Below, piece after piece: positions 8,643 through 16,852 of a DNA stretch of 37,667 nt. The translations under genes were made by a program, and so were the position numbers. This DNA is from an uncultured Bacilli bacterium (lineage in GTDB: Bacteria > Bacillota_I > Bacilli_A > RF39 > UBA660), in NCBI GenBank assembly GCA_944332675.1, contig CALVKJ010000005.1, positions 1-37,667 of the forward strand, in the 5' to 3' direction. The notes under the pieces were generated by a model. It did no database searches and was not told where the DNA came from. It worked only from the letters and a program-made list of their open reading frames with translations. Positions within the stretch are counted from its first letter, which is position 1. The number at the start of each line of letters is the position of its first letter.

Positions 8643-8668
8643 ATTTGTACTTTAGAAGTACGTGTATA

Positions 8669-8697
8669 ATTCTACCATAAGAATTACTTTTTGTGAA
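8669..8697 (-). promoter_or_regulatory. Promoter of tRNA-Glu
   Basis: On minus: TTCACA (8697-8692), 17 bases, TAGAAT (8674-8669) with an extended TGG. The leader can form a small GTACTT/AGTAC hairpin just before the tRNA. Confidence 0.7.
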
Positions 8698-8748
8698 TAC
8701 TTTTTTCACAATTTTATTTAAAACTAAATAAATTAGTTAAAAATCCAA

Positions 8749-8825
<77 letters not shown>

Positions 8826-8841
8826 ATTGAAGACTAAATAC

Positions 8842-8870
8842 ATTTTATAATATTTACGCGTATTTTGCAA
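8842..8870 (-). promoter_or_regulatory. Promoter of tRNA-Ile
   Basis: On minus: TTGCAA (8870-8865), 17 bases, TAAAAT (8847-8842). With the separate promoter for tRNA-Glu, the two tRNAs can be expressed independently. Confidence 0.75.
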
Positions 8871-8944
8871 GTGTTTTTTTGATTATTAACTCTTTTTTGC
8901 AAATACATACTGATTATACTATAATTTGTTTTAGTTGTAAATAA

Positions 8945-9928
8945 TTAAGTTGTAATTTCCGGTATATAATTGATAATTATATCCATTGCCCCATACCAAT
9001 TCCATTTACTATTAACTATATAAGTATCTGTAATACTTATATTTATTAGATCCCCTGTACTCGTTACACAATCTTGATAAATACCATTTTTGATTTTAGA
9101 ATTACACATTATATTTTGATATAATTGATACCTTCCCATTTCTAAAGATGGCAAACTCAAAGTCAAAGTTTTAAAATCACGTATTCCCACAAAATTAATC
9201 ATATTTTCTTCTTTAAAATTTCTTAAAGAAAAATTTGTGTCTTCCTTAAATTCTGAATCAAAATTAAACAATAATGTATTTTGCTTAGATAAATTACTCG
9301 TCGGCTGCATTCCCCCATTGCCAAGTCCCAAAACAACACCGGAATTTATTAAAAATTCATCTGCAATATCAAACGCTGCCCCTTTAGCAATAATATATAA
9401 ATAATTTCCATTAATAACTAAATTACCGGTACTTGTTGTAATACCGTTACCACTATTACCATAAATAAGCATTGATCCTTCGCCTTCTAAAAATATATCA
9501 CCCACTGACTTTATTGCTGATGTTGATGTTGTGCCATCGCTTAAAATATTATTAGAATTTTTTTCTAAGTTAATTATTATTTTCGCCGATTTACGATTAT
9601 CAATTACACTATAGCTCTCATTTACAATTGTAACCCCATCAAAATTTAAAGTTACATCATCTGCAGTATCTATATAAATTGCTCCGTTATATAAAATTCC
9701 CGATATATTATATACTCCTCCATTATTTATATATACATTATTGTCAGCTATCCGAACATCTTTACTATTAGACTTTGAAATTACTCCTAATTCGATAGTA
9801 TTTTTTGTTTCTTGAATCAAATCATTTTCATTTAAATACATTTCTATTATTACTTGTTCAAGTCCAATTAATACTAAAAAAACTATCATCACAATTACAA
9901 TTATTAAACCATTTTTAAGTAATTTCAT
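8945..9928 (-). CDS. Membrane-anchored Cthe_2159-like carbohydrate-binding protein
   Basis: 327 residues: an N-terminal membrane helix (about 8-28), then beta-rich repeats of the kind VYINNGGVYNISG, DDVTLNFDGVTI, NGITTSTGNLVING. This matches the right-handed beta-helix domain of Cthe_2159-type proteins, which bind polygalacturonate-like sugars in Clostridium thermocellum. Probably exposed on the outer face of the membrane. The C-terminal about 80 residues (FVGIRDFKTLTLS onward) contain two Cys. It stands alone between tRNA-Ile and tsaC; no clear terminator follows. The ligand is not known. Confidence 0.75.
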   Translation of the reverse strand: MKLLKNGLIIVIVMIVFLVLIGLEQVIIEMYLNENDLIQETKNTIELGVISKSNSKDVRIADNNVYINNGGVYNISGILYNGAIYIDTADDVTLNFDGVTIVNESYSVIDNRKSAKIIINLEKNSNNILSDGTTSTSAIKSVGDIFLEGEGSMLIYGNSGNGITTSTGNLVINGNYLYIIAKGAAFDIADEFLINSGVVLGLGNGGMQPTSNLSKQNTLLFNFDSEFKEDTNFSLRNFKEENMINFVGIRDFKTLTLSLPSLEMGRYQLYQNIMCNSKIKNGIYQDCVTSTGDLINISITDTYIVNSKWNWYGAMDIIINYIPEITT

Positions 9929-9991
9929 ATGCTACCCTACTTTATATAATTATTATATAATGTTGGAATTATATTTTCCAGTATAAATTAC

Positions 9992-10615
9992 TCATTTGAT
10001 AGCTTCCTGTAAATCATTTAACGTTATTTTTCCTTCTCTTAAAATATTTACTTTTCCATTATCAACAATTGCAACAGTTGATGCTTGTAAATCTGAACTG
10101 ACATCACCTTTAATAAATATAGCTACATCATTTTTAAATTCAATTATCAATTTAGCAAAATCCGCAGAATTAGCCATTCCAGAAATGTTGGCACTAGATG
10201 TTGCTAAGGGATAATTTAAACAATCCAAAATTCTTAATGCAATTTTATTTTTAGGTATTCTCACTCCCACTGTATCACTTCCCGCAGTTAAAACAGAACT
10301 AATATTATCTCGTTTTTTTAAAATTAATGTCAATGGCCCTGGCATAAAAGCATCGATTATTTTTGCTTCACTATCACTTACATAAGCAATATCTTTTATA
10401 GCTATTTTATTTTTGACCAAGACACTAATAGGTTTTCTAGCTTCTCTTTTCTTAGCTTGATAAAGCTTTTCTACAACTTGTTCATTTAAAGCATTTCCTC
10501 CAATCCCATATACGGTTTCAGTAGGAAAAATAACTATTTTATTTTCATTTAATGCTTGAACTACTTGCTTTAATTCATCACTATTTATTTCTTTACTCCA
10601 ATCAAATATTAACAT
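9992..10615 (-). CDS. tsaC: Threonylcarbamoyl-AMP synthase (TsaC/Sua5)
   Basis: Makes threonylcarbamoyl-AMP from threonine, bicarbonate and ATP for the t6A37 modification of ANN-reading tRNAs; cytoplasmic. YrdC-domain landmarks: FPTETVYGIGG near residue 32, KKREARKPISVLV near 57, GVRIPKN, ATSSANISG and the final STVAIVDNGKVNILREGKI. The ATG at about 10615 is chosen because GAGGAG lies just upstream; a longer frame back to a TTG at 10663 would translate a palindromic leader. About 207 residues, as in bacterial TsaC without the Sua5 C-terminal domain. Confidence 0.92.
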   Translation of the reverse strand: MLIFDWSKEINSDELKQVVQALNENKIVIFPTETVYGIGGNALNEQVVEKLYQAKKREARKPISVLVKNKIAIKDIAYVSDSEAKIIDAFMPGPLTLILKKRDNISSVLTAGSDTVGVRIPKNKIALRILDCLNYPLATSSANISGMANSADFAKLIIEFKNDVAIFIKGDVSSDLQASTVAIVDNGKVNILREGKITLNDLQEAIK

Positions 10616-10782
10616 AAAAAACTCCTCTATCAAACAACAATCAGTGCCCCGTACGGGCACCAAATATATCTTTTTATCCCTTTTTATAAGGCGTATTTTT
10701 CATTTTTACGGTGAAAAATTACTCCGACATAAAAATAATAACATATTTTTTATATTTGCGCAAAATGTGGTATAATATCAAA
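10616..10782. other. Leader of tsaC with GC-rich palindrome
   Basis: No gene is visible. A 17-base inverted repeat, GTGCCCCGTACGGGCAC (10644-10660), stands out in AT-rich sequence 29 bases upstream of the tsaC start. Read on plus, with the following CA, it resembles the 3' end of the tRNA-Glu in this window (CCCGTACGGGTCACCA) with one base missing. A weaker TTTTTCA/TGAAAAA repeat lies at about 10695-10717. Confidence 0.5.
10768..10776 (+). promoter_or_regulatory. Extended -10 promoter of the structured RNA
   Basis: TGGTATAAT at 10768-10776 is a perfect extended -10 box; no good -35 is present. Transcription is expected at about 10783, exactly where the closing helix of the RNA begins. Confidence 0.65.
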
Positions 10783-10910
10783 TAGAGGTGTGTCTTAAGG
10801 ATATTTTCAATGTTAAGATAATTGTGTGAAATCTAAAGTAGAAAAATATTATTTACACATCTCTTAATTAAAAAACATAAAAAATGAGAGTATTTTTTAC
10901 TCTCGTTTTA
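10783..10910 (+). ncRNA. Candidate free-standing structured small RNA, about 125 nt
   Basis: The first ten bases, AGAGGTGTGT (10784-10793), pair with ACACATCTCT (10855-10864). Inside, TCTTAA (10793-10798) can pair with TTAAGA (10813-10818). A second TGTGT (10824-10828) followed by GAAAT competes for the same ACACA strand through a bulged helix, so two folds are possible. A terminator closes the unit. No ORF follows on plus; the next gene is tRNA-Lys on minus. It lacks the SRP RNA GGAA-loop motif and is too short for 6S RNA or tmRNA. I do not recognise the family. Confidence 0.6.
10886..10909 (+). terminator. Terminator of the structured RNA
   Basis: GAGAGTA (10886-10892) and TACTCTC (10898-10904) pair around a T5 loop, followed by GTTTT. 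Confidence 0.75.
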
Positions 10911-10957
10911 CTCTGGCATATATGAAAAACATAGAAAATAAGGAAAATTTAAACATT

Positions 10958-10985
10958 AAAAAAGCCCGTAAATACGGGTTTTTAT
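10958..10985. terminator. Terminator of tRNA-Lys, near symmetric
   Basis: CCCGT and ACGGG pair around AAAT, plus one outer G:U pair. On minus the stem is followed by TTTTTTAA; on plus by TTTTTATA. It stops tRNA-Lys and could back up the small RNA terminator. Confidence 0.8.
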
Positions 10986-10993
10986 ATACTTAA

Positions 10994-11069
10994 TGGTGTC
11001 CCCTTAGAGATTCGAACTCTAGACCCACTGATTAAGAGTCAGTTGCTCTACCAACTGAGCTAAGGAGAC
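10994..11069 (-). tRNA. tRNA-Lys (anticodon CTT)
   Basis: 76 bases. Acceptor GTCTCCT pairs with AGGGGAC, anticodon arm ACTGA-CTCTTAA-TCAGT, T loop AGTTCGAATCT, CCA encoded. It reads AAG only, so a TTT isoacceptor should exist elsewhere. The -10 box TATACT, with extended TG, lies about 20 bases upstream on minus. Confidence 0.95.
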
Positions 11070-11107
11070 AAAATTTAAATTACTCATTAAGTATATCATA
11101 AAATAAA

Positions 11108-11135
11108 GAAAAAAGAAAGACTTTTTTATCTTTCT
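11108..11135 (-). terminator. Terminator of the SH3b protein gene
   Basis: AGAAAGA and TCTTTCT pair around an eight-base loop, followed on minus by TTTTTTC. The stem includes the last codons and stop of the gene. Confidence 0.75.
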
Positions 11136-11749
11136 AACTCCGAAAAATCGAGAACTTGATCTTCACTAGGTCTTTCATTAAATTCTATTTTTTGCACCTT
11201 TGAAACACTTTTACCTACTGCATCAGTTGCTGTATACTTAATCCAATATTGATCCTTACCAGTTTCGGTATTAACTTCGTGATAAACTTGATGAGTAACT
11301 GTAACTCCAGGTTTATCATCTTCTACCTCTAAATGATCATAAGTTATTTCATCTATACTATTAACATAATAGACGCTTTCAAAAAACTTTAATGTTGGAG
11401 AAGCAATATCTTCTGGATTATTGACATCTTCTAAATAATCACTACTATTAGAATTAAAAATCCAACCATATTTATCTTTTTCATATTCTATTTTATACCA
11501 ATAAGTATTACCAACCGGTTCCACTTCGATAACTTTATACACTTCACCTTTTTTTACTTCACCCAGAATATCCGAAGTAGCACTAGCTTCTTTTCGAATA
11601 TTTATATAGTCATTTTCGATTTCAACGTGCCAGCCTTTCTTTATTTCTTCGATATTTCTTTCATTAGCTCTTCCCGAAAAAAAGTAATATGCCCCAAAAC
11701 CACCACCAATTACAGCTAAAATCAATATGATTATTAATAACTTCTTCAT
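11126..11749 (-). CDS. Membrane-anchored SH3b-domain protein
   Basis: 207 residues: N-terminal helix (about 3-25), then a bacterial SH3 domain at about 40-105 with the typical INIRKEASATSDILGEVKKG core, Trp at the binding face and KYGWIFNSN end. A second beta-rich domain (about 115-200, TVTHQVYHEVNTETGKDQYWIKYTATDAVGKSV) is of the Ig-like type by appearance only. Such proteins often bind peptidoglycan outside the cell. AAGGAG precedes the ATG; promoter TTGTCA-17-TAAAAT lies at 11797-11769. Confidence 0.8.
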   Translation of the reverse strand: MKKLLIIILILAVIGGGFGAYYFFSGRANERNIEEIKKGWHVEIENDYINIRKEASATSDILGEVKKGEVYKVIEVEPVGNTYWYKIEYEKDKYGWIFNSNSSDYLEDVNNPEDIASPTLKFFESVYYVNSIDEITYDHLEVEDDKPGVTVTHQVYHEVNTETGKDQYWIKYTATDAVGKSVSKVQKIEFNERPSEDQVLDFSELER

Positions 11750-11768
11750 TATCCTACTCCTTAAAATT

Positions 11769-11797
11769 ATTTTATCAAATTATTAATTAAATGACAA
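11769..11797 (-). promoter_or_regulatory. Promoter of the SH3b protein gene
   Basis: On minus: TTGTCA (11797-11792), 17 bases, TAAAAT (11774-11769) with an extended TG. It separates this gene from the one upstream. Confidence 0.75.
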
Positions 11798-11801
11798 TTA
11801 C

Positions 11802-12392
11802 CTAAGATGGTAAAATCCTATTTAATCTATTAATATCATTTTTATCATCCAGTTCTTGAGCCCGATAAAAACCTCGACTTACTAACTTACAAACTTTCCC
11901 ATCCTCTGATAATGAAACACTAACTAATTCTGCATTTACCGCAACACCATAAACAAGAAAGTAACAAGCCAAAAAATCCTTCCAAACCTCTTCTGCTTCC
12001 TTAAAAAAATCAGCTGTAAACGGTTGTAAATCAAGCCTAATACAATAAAAAACATTATTTTGTCCAGTTTCATACAAAGCATAATTATAAATCTTAGAAA
12101 TATTAATTATATCTGGCTTATAGTCAAACTCATAACTACCATATAGAACATAACGTTTTAAATTTTCGTTCTTTACATTGCCTTTTAAAAAAAGAGTGGT
12201 ACTACCTTCATAAGAATTAGCTATACTTAAATTAGAATTAGAAAAATCTTCAACAATTTCTCCATCCTCAGTAATTATTTGCATATCAAAATCACTATCT
12301 TTTATTTGACTATCTAATAAAGAAAATAATGGATTTTTAAATATAAAATTCGTACTCAATTTTACTCGATAATTAACTTGTATTCTTCGCAT
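11802..12392 (-). CDS. Conserved-looking cytoplasmic protein, unknown
   Basis: 196 residues with no signal peptide or membrane helix. The N-terminal half looks beta-rich (RVKLSTNFIFKNPLF, SYEGSTTLFLKGNV), and the C-terminal half has an aromatic segment (EEVWKDFLACYFLVYGVAV). No catalytic motif or family is recognised. GGGGG lies six bases before the ATG, a strong ribosome site. Divergent from the small membrane-protein gene at 12,463. Confidence 0.6.
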   Translation of the reverse strand: MRRIQVNYRVKLSTNFIFKNPLFSLLDSQIKDSDFDMQIITEDGEIVEDFSNSNLSIANSYEGSTTLFLKGNVKNENLKRYVLYGSYEFDYKPDIINISKIYNYALYETGQNNVFYCIRLDLQPFTADFFKEAEEVWKDFLACYFLVYGVAVNAELVSVSLSEDGKVCKLVSRGFYRAQELDDKNDINRLNRILPS

Positions 12393-12439
12393 AATTATCC
12401 CCCTTACATTTTATTCTACCACATATAACTATTTTATGA

Positions 12440-12459
12440 TAGAATATATTTAGGTGATG
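12440..12459 (+). promoter_or_regulatory. Extended -10 and SD of the 101-aa membrane protein
   Basis: TGATAGAAT (-10 at 12440-12445) is followed by AGGTGAT at 12452, where transcription should start. A weak -35. Confidence 0.6.
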
Positions 12460-12462
12460 TAT

Positions 12463-12768
12463 ATGGAAAAAAATAAATATCAAAGATCTTCTAAAGAAGA
12501 AAAGAAAAAAGCCCGGGAAGCATTTTTCAATACTGAATATGGAAAAAGTCTTAAAACAAGGCTTAACCGATTAGTAATCTATAGCGTATTATTAATTGCT
12601 TGTGCCATTTATTTTGTTATTGATAATATTATTAACGAAAACTCTGTAACTAATTATATTTTAGCTGGCTTCTTCGTAATATTTGCTCTAATATTTTTAT
12701 ATGGAAGACATTATGTTATTGTCAAGAATGCTAACGATTATATGATTAAAAACAAAAGAAAAAAATAA
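12463..12768 (+). CDS. Small two-helix membrane protein, unknown
   Basis: 101 residues from the ATG at 12463, chosen over the GTG at 12454 because that GTG is part of the SD AGGTGAT. A charged N-terminal third (KEEKKKAREAFFNTEYGKSLKTR), two membrane helices (about 36-54 and 64-82), and a basic tail KNKRKK. Family not recognised. It lies 37 bases before another membrane-protein gene on the same strand. Confidence 0.7.
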   Translation: MEKNKYQRSSKEEKKKAREAFFNTEYGKSLKTRLNRLVIYSVLLIACAIYFVIDNIINENSVTNYILAGFFVIFALIFLYGRHYVIVKNANDYMIKNKRKK

Positions 12769-12774
12769 TTAATA

Positions 12775-12850
12775 AAAATCCTCAGATTTAAGCATAAGCT
12801 TTAATATGGATATATTAAGGCGTTTAAAAATACTTAGAACTGAGGATTTT
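12775..12850 (+). repeat. Inverted repeat spanning a start codon
   Basis: AAAATCCTCAG at about 12776 pairs with CTGAGGATTTT ending at 12850, extended by TTTAAG/CTTAGA with mismatches. The ATG at 12806 lies in the loop, and the right arm codes residues 12-15 of the protein. It could control translation; chance is possible. Confidence 0.45.
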
Positions 12851-13177
12851 ATTTGGATTACTTATTTTTTTATCGCTGCTTTTGCCATATTTTCCAATGC
12901 TTTTGAAAGAGATTTCGTGATAACCAATAATAGTTCTTCTTATAAGAAAAGCAAAGTAATCAATATTACTTTGTTTTTCACAACTTTTTTTATTTATCTT
13001 TACTTTGTCTTATTATTTACAACAGATTTAAATAATATGGAAAAGAATTTCAATAATTCTAGATATCGTAATACTTTTCTTCAACTGATTGCTGCTTTAT
13101 TATTTCTAATTGGTACTATCATATTTTTAACTCAAGAAATACTTTCACTAAATGATACAACCAATCCTACTCAGTAA
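12806..13177 (+). CDS. Three-helix membrane protein, unknown
   Basis: 123 residues with a basic start (MDILRRLKILRTEDF), three membrane helices (about 17-32, 51-72, 91-111) and a short polar tail. The RRLKILRTEDFIW opening looks conserved by eye, but I cannot name a family. No clear SD precedes the ATG, and the start lies in the loop of an inverted repeat. Its 3' end overlaps the convergent deacetylase gene by 11 bases. Confidence 0.65.
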   Translation: MDILRRLKILRTEDFIWITYFFIAAFAIFSNAFERDFVITNNSSSYKKSKVINITLFFTTFFIYLYFVLLFTTDLNNMEKNFNNSRYRNTFLQLIAALLFLIGTIIFLTQEILSLNDTTNPTQ

Positions 13178-14393
13178 AATACCGATATGCTTTATGAAGT
13201 TCTAATGGATTATTATAATATTGAGCTAATTCTGATACTGTTACAACTTGATAACCCTCAACATAAAGATATGGCAATATTTTCTCCATTGCTTCCACAC
13301 TTGATGCGTGAATATCGTGAAATAATACTATATAACCGGCTTCAATGTGTTCTAATACATAATTAAGTAAATAATTCGTATCTTTATGCCGCCAATCTTC
13401 AGTATCGACATTCCAAAGAATAAACGAAACATCTAAAGCGTTCTTAATTTCCTCATTTATAGATCCATACGGCGGTCTTACCAAAGTAAAAACGGTACCC
13501 GTTATGCTTTTTAATATTTCATTGCTCGTAGCAAATTCACTTTTTATGGTTTCAATATCTTGTCTTTTAAAATTAGTATGTGCATATGAATGATACCCAA
13601 TTTCATTACCATTATTATAGACATTTAATACTGTACTTCGATACTTTTCTAAAGAATTACCTAACATAAAAAATGTTGCATTAACTTTATTAGCATTTAA
13701 AATATCTACCAAAGTATTAGTATAAGGACCCGGACCATCATCAAATGTAATTGCAATCAACTTTTTATTGGTATTAATTACAGAACCATCTTCATTAGTA
13801 TAACTGCTATCTAAATCAACCGTAATATCTAAATAATCTTTAATTTCATTATAATTAACTACCAAAAACAAATCTTCTTTAGGACTAGGATCAATCGCAT
13901 AATTATAATAATAAATAATTAATTCATTATCTTTTAAATAATACACATTTTCCCCACTATTTGTATTTAATACATCAGCAATAAATTTAGGATATTTTAA
14001 ATATAGTAATTCCGTAATTTTTGCTGTAAATTCTGGCATTTTATCTTCTTTTATCAAATCTTCAATAGTAATTTCTTCTCCAGTTACATAATTAAAGATA
14101 TGAGATTCATACTTATTATCTTTCGTAGTTAAAATAGAAGTTACTTCTTTTTTTATATCGATTTCTTCTACTAATTCTTGTTCTTCCACAGTATCAATAT
14201 ATTCATCAATTTTAGGACTTCGAACAATATTTTCATTAGGTTTAATGACACTCGTCGAATTAGTCTTCAATTCACTTGATAAAGATCGCATATAAAAAGA
14301 AGAAGCATAAACCAAACAAATTGATACAATTAATATGCTAAAAACTAATATATTTGTAACAATGTTTTTTTTGTTTCTTAGTTTATACTTCAT
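13167..14393 (-). CDS. Membrane-anchored polysaccharide deacetylase (PgdA-like)
   Basis: Probably removes acetyl groups from peptidoglycan N-acetylglucosamine outside the cell, a common lysozyme defence. N-terminal helix at about 13-33, a DUF3298/RsiV-like domain at about 90-190, and a NodB domain from 210: TFDDGP with Asp218/Asp219, HSYAHTN with metal His268/His272, RPPYG at 306, WNVDTEDW near 327 and LFHDIH at 357. All catalytic motifs are intact. GGAGG precedes the ATG. It starts ten bases after an ABC permease gene, so the operon joins an exporter to wall modification. Confidence 0.88.
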   Translation of the reverse strand: MKYKLRNKKNIVTNILVFSILIVSICLVYASSFYMRSLSSELKTNSTSVIKPNENIVRSPKIDEYIDTVEEQELVEEIDIKKEVTSILTTKDNKYESHIFNYVTGEEITIEDLIKEDKMPEFTAKITELLYLKYPKFIADVLNTNSGENVYYLKDNELIIYYYNYAIDPSPKEDLFLVVNYNEIKDYLDITVDLDSSYTNEDGSVINTNKKLIAITFDDGPGPYTNTLVDILNANKVNATFFMLGNSLEKYRSTVLNVYNNGNEIGYHSYAHTNFKRQDIETIKSEFATSNEILKSITGTVFTLVRPPYGSINEEIKNALDVSFILWNVDTEDWRHKDTNYLLNYVLEHIEAGYIVLFHDIHASSVEAMEKILPYLYVEGYQVVTVSELAQYYNNPLELHKAYRYFTE

Positions 14394-14403
14394 ACTTCCT
14401 CCA

Positions 14404-15852
14404 CTAAATATTTTTAACGTCCCTTCTAATAAATACTACAAAGGCAACTATTAACATAATTACTAAATAAGTAAGGCATATAAGCAAAGAATGCCCCATA
14501 GTAACTCCATATATTGAATGTCCTCCGAATAGATACACAGTCATATCCCAATTGATAGTTACAAAATAATTTAATATTTTTATATCGTACAAATAGGCAA
14601 AACTATTAATTATTTCTGAAGCTATCATACCACAAAACGTTAGTGTTATAGCAAATGCTGTACTATTTAATATTACTGAACAAGCAAATGCTAAAGTAGC
14701 AAGTAATATTATTTGTGGTAAATTAGCTAATAAATTAACTAGAAAATAACTAAATACATTTAATATCTCTAAGCTCTTTGTTGATATATTATAAATAACT
14801 GCAGGAATGCTTAAGGAATCAAAGCCCATAAAAATTCCCCCAACTAGCAATTCCATCAAAAACAAGAATATTATAATGATTGGAATAGTTAATAATACAG
14901 TTAAATATTTTGACCACAAAATACTAGTTCGTTCGTGTGGAACTGTAAGCAAAGATTTAATTGTTCCCTTATTAAATTCATCACTTACAATACTTCCAGC
15001 AATCATTATGACAAAAACAATAATCAAAAATGAATATTCTGTAAAAAAATTCATAATAACACTTCTTAAAGTATCACTACTTTTAGTATCTATTTTTTCT
15101 TCCAATATATACTCATTTTCATAATGTTCTTTTACTATATCTTCATAATCATCTGGATTAATATCTCCATCATATAAATAATCGGCCATAGCATATAAAT
15201 TATTTTCAATATCTAAAATAGCTTGATTTAAATAATCATCTCCGAAAGCAATATCTTCATCAAGCCGGTAATTGACAAGCTCTAATTGTTCTCGGGATAT
15301 ATAAAGCATTTTATTATATTCTAATCTATCACTATCACTCAAATTATCAGTTTCTAATAAATCTTCATAATTAGCAACATTTGCTTCTAAAGTTTCTTTT
15401 TCTTCATTCACAAAATATTTCCAATCATCATTATAAATTGCTTGCATAACCAAAAGCATTTCTTCATTTAAACTAGAAATCTTTGCACTATCACTTTCAC
15501 TTTGATGCATTTCTATATAATATTCAATATCAAGATTTAAATAGTTATTCATAAATGCTTGATATTGCCAACTAGATTTATCATATCTCGAAGATAAATT
15601 ATATACATCGAGTAATGCTAAATTATAAGCATAATCCTCTAAAGAATCAGTTTCTGGATCATAATTATTAATATAATTATTAACTTCATCTATATCAATA
15701 TCTTCATAATAAATATAACTACCATTTAATTCATCATAATAGCAATATATAGCATTAGTAATAATAACAAATATTAAAGCTATTAAAAGAATTATATAAG
15801 TACTTAATTTATGAAATATTTTAAATAATTCATTTTTAATTAGTTTAATCAT
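14404..15852 (-). CDS. ABC-2 type exporter permease
   Basis: 482 residues: a first helix at about 18-38, a long acidic extracytoplasmic region (about 39-265, rich in Asp, Glu and Tyr), then five or more helices from about 270, with the typical DEFNKGTIKSLLTVPHERT ABC-2 segment between them. It pairs with the ATPase encoded just upstream; the genes overlap by four bases (ATGA). The substrate is unknown. The domain between helix 1 and helix 2 is the usual layout of peptide or lipid exporters of the BceB/YhaP kind, though not close enough to name. Confidence 0.8.
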   Translation of the reverse strand: MIKLIKNELFKIFHKLSTYIILLIALIFVIITNAIYCYYDELNGSYIYYEDIDIDEVNNYINNYDPETDSLEDYAYNLALLDVYNLSSRYDKSSWQYQAFMNNYLNLDIEYYIEMHQSESDSAKISSLNEEMLLVMQAIYNDDWKYFVNEEKETLEANVANYEDLLETDNLSDSDRLEYNKMLYISREQLELVNYRLDEDIAFGDDYLNQAILDIENNLYAMADYLYDGDINPDDYEDIVKEHYENEYILEEKIDTKSSDTLRSVIMNFFTEYSFLIIVFVIMIAGSIVSDEFNKGTIKSLLTVPHERTSILWSKYLTVLLTIPIIIIFLFLMELLVGGIFMGFDSLSIPAVIYNISTKSLEILNVFSYFLVNLLANLPQIILLATLAFACSVILNSTAFAITLTFCGMIASEIINSFAYLYDIKILNYFVTINWDMTVYLFGGHSIYGVTMGHSLLICLTYLVIMLIVAFVVFIRRDVKNI

Positions 15853-16733
15853 TTTTTACCCCCAGTCTTTTTTAAGAATGCTTCTTCTAAAGATAATTCC
15901 TCTTCTCTTACTTCATATATATCGATATTTGCTTTAACTAAAGACTTTATAATATTAGCTACTTCTTTACTTGTAGCAGTAACAACAAAGCTTCCTTTTT
16001 TTACTTCTAAAGCATTTTTAATTGGCAATTTTGTCGTATCACTAACTCTAAATAACACTCTATTTTCATTCTTTTTAAATTCCTTTACAGCGCTAGATTC
16101 GATGATTTTACCATTATCGATAATACAAACTTTATTACAAAAGCTTTCTAGCTCCGCTAAATTATGACTAGATATTAAAATACCTAACCCATCTTTAGCT
16201 AACTTTTTAAGCAAATCCCGAAGATCTTTTATCCCTTCAGGATCTAATCCATTAGTAGGCTCATCAAGTATTAAAACATTTGGTGAATTAAGTAAAGCTC
16301 TAGCAATACCCAATCTTTGACGCATTCCTAAGGAATATTTACTTACCTTATCGTTAATTCTATCTTCAAGCCCCACATATTTTACTACTTCCTTGATGTG
16401 ATCTTTACTGATATTTTTATAACAATCAGCTACCAAACATAAATTTTGCCAACCAGTTAAATACATATAAGAATCGGGATTTTCCACTATTGCTCCCACT
16501 TTTTCAATAGCTTTGATATAATCTTTAGTAATATCATAACCATTGATTAATACTGAACCCGTATCGATTCTTTGCAAACCAAGAAGCAATTTAATCGTTG
16601 TAGTCTTCCCACTACCATTAGGTCCAATAAAAGCTAGGATATCTCCCTCAGAAATGCTAAAAGATACATCCTTAAGTATTTGTTTTTTACCTATTTTTTT
16701 ACATAAATTTTTACATTCTAAAACATTTTCCAT
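15849..16733 (-). CDS. ABC exporter ATP-binding protein
   Basis: 294 residues. Walker A GPNGSGKTT at 37-45, signature SLGMRQRLGIARAL near 136, Walker B VLILDEPTNGLDP near 154, and switch His in SSHNLAELE. The GLDPEG and SLGMRQRLG features are those of the BcrA/CcmA-like subfamily of single-ATPase exporters used against peptide antibiotics. The first gene of a three-gene operon with a permease and a wall deacetylase. Extended -10 TGATATAAT (16754-16749), with SD GTGAGG at the predicted transcript start. Together these suggest an envelope-stress role, by context only. Confidence 0.88.
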   Translation of the reverse strand: MENVLECKNLCKKIGKKQILKDVSFSISEGDILAFIGPNGSGKTTTIKLLLGLQRIDTGSVLINGYDITKDYIKAIEKVGAIVENPDSYMYLTGWQNLCLVADCYKNISKDHIKEVVKYVGLEDRINDKVSKYSLGMRQRLGIARALLNSPNVLILDEPTNGLDPEGIKDLRDLLKKLAKDGLGILISSHNLAELESFCNKVCIIDNGKIIESSAVKEFKKNENRVLFRVSDTTKLPIKNALEVKKGSFVVTATSKEVANIIKSLVKANIDIYEVREEELSLEEAFLKKTGGKK

Positions 16734-16852
16734 AATAACCTCACTTTAATTATATCACATAATACTTGAAGCTTACTCTAAAACTAGTATTATTGACATA
16801 ACTTACATTCGCTATATATATTTATTTACTTTTAATCCCCTATTTCCTTTTT

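Noticed and set aside
10783-10910. SRP RNA, 6S RNA or tmRNA
   Set aside because: No GGAA-capped SRP core, too short for 6S or tmRNA, and no alanyl acceptor end.
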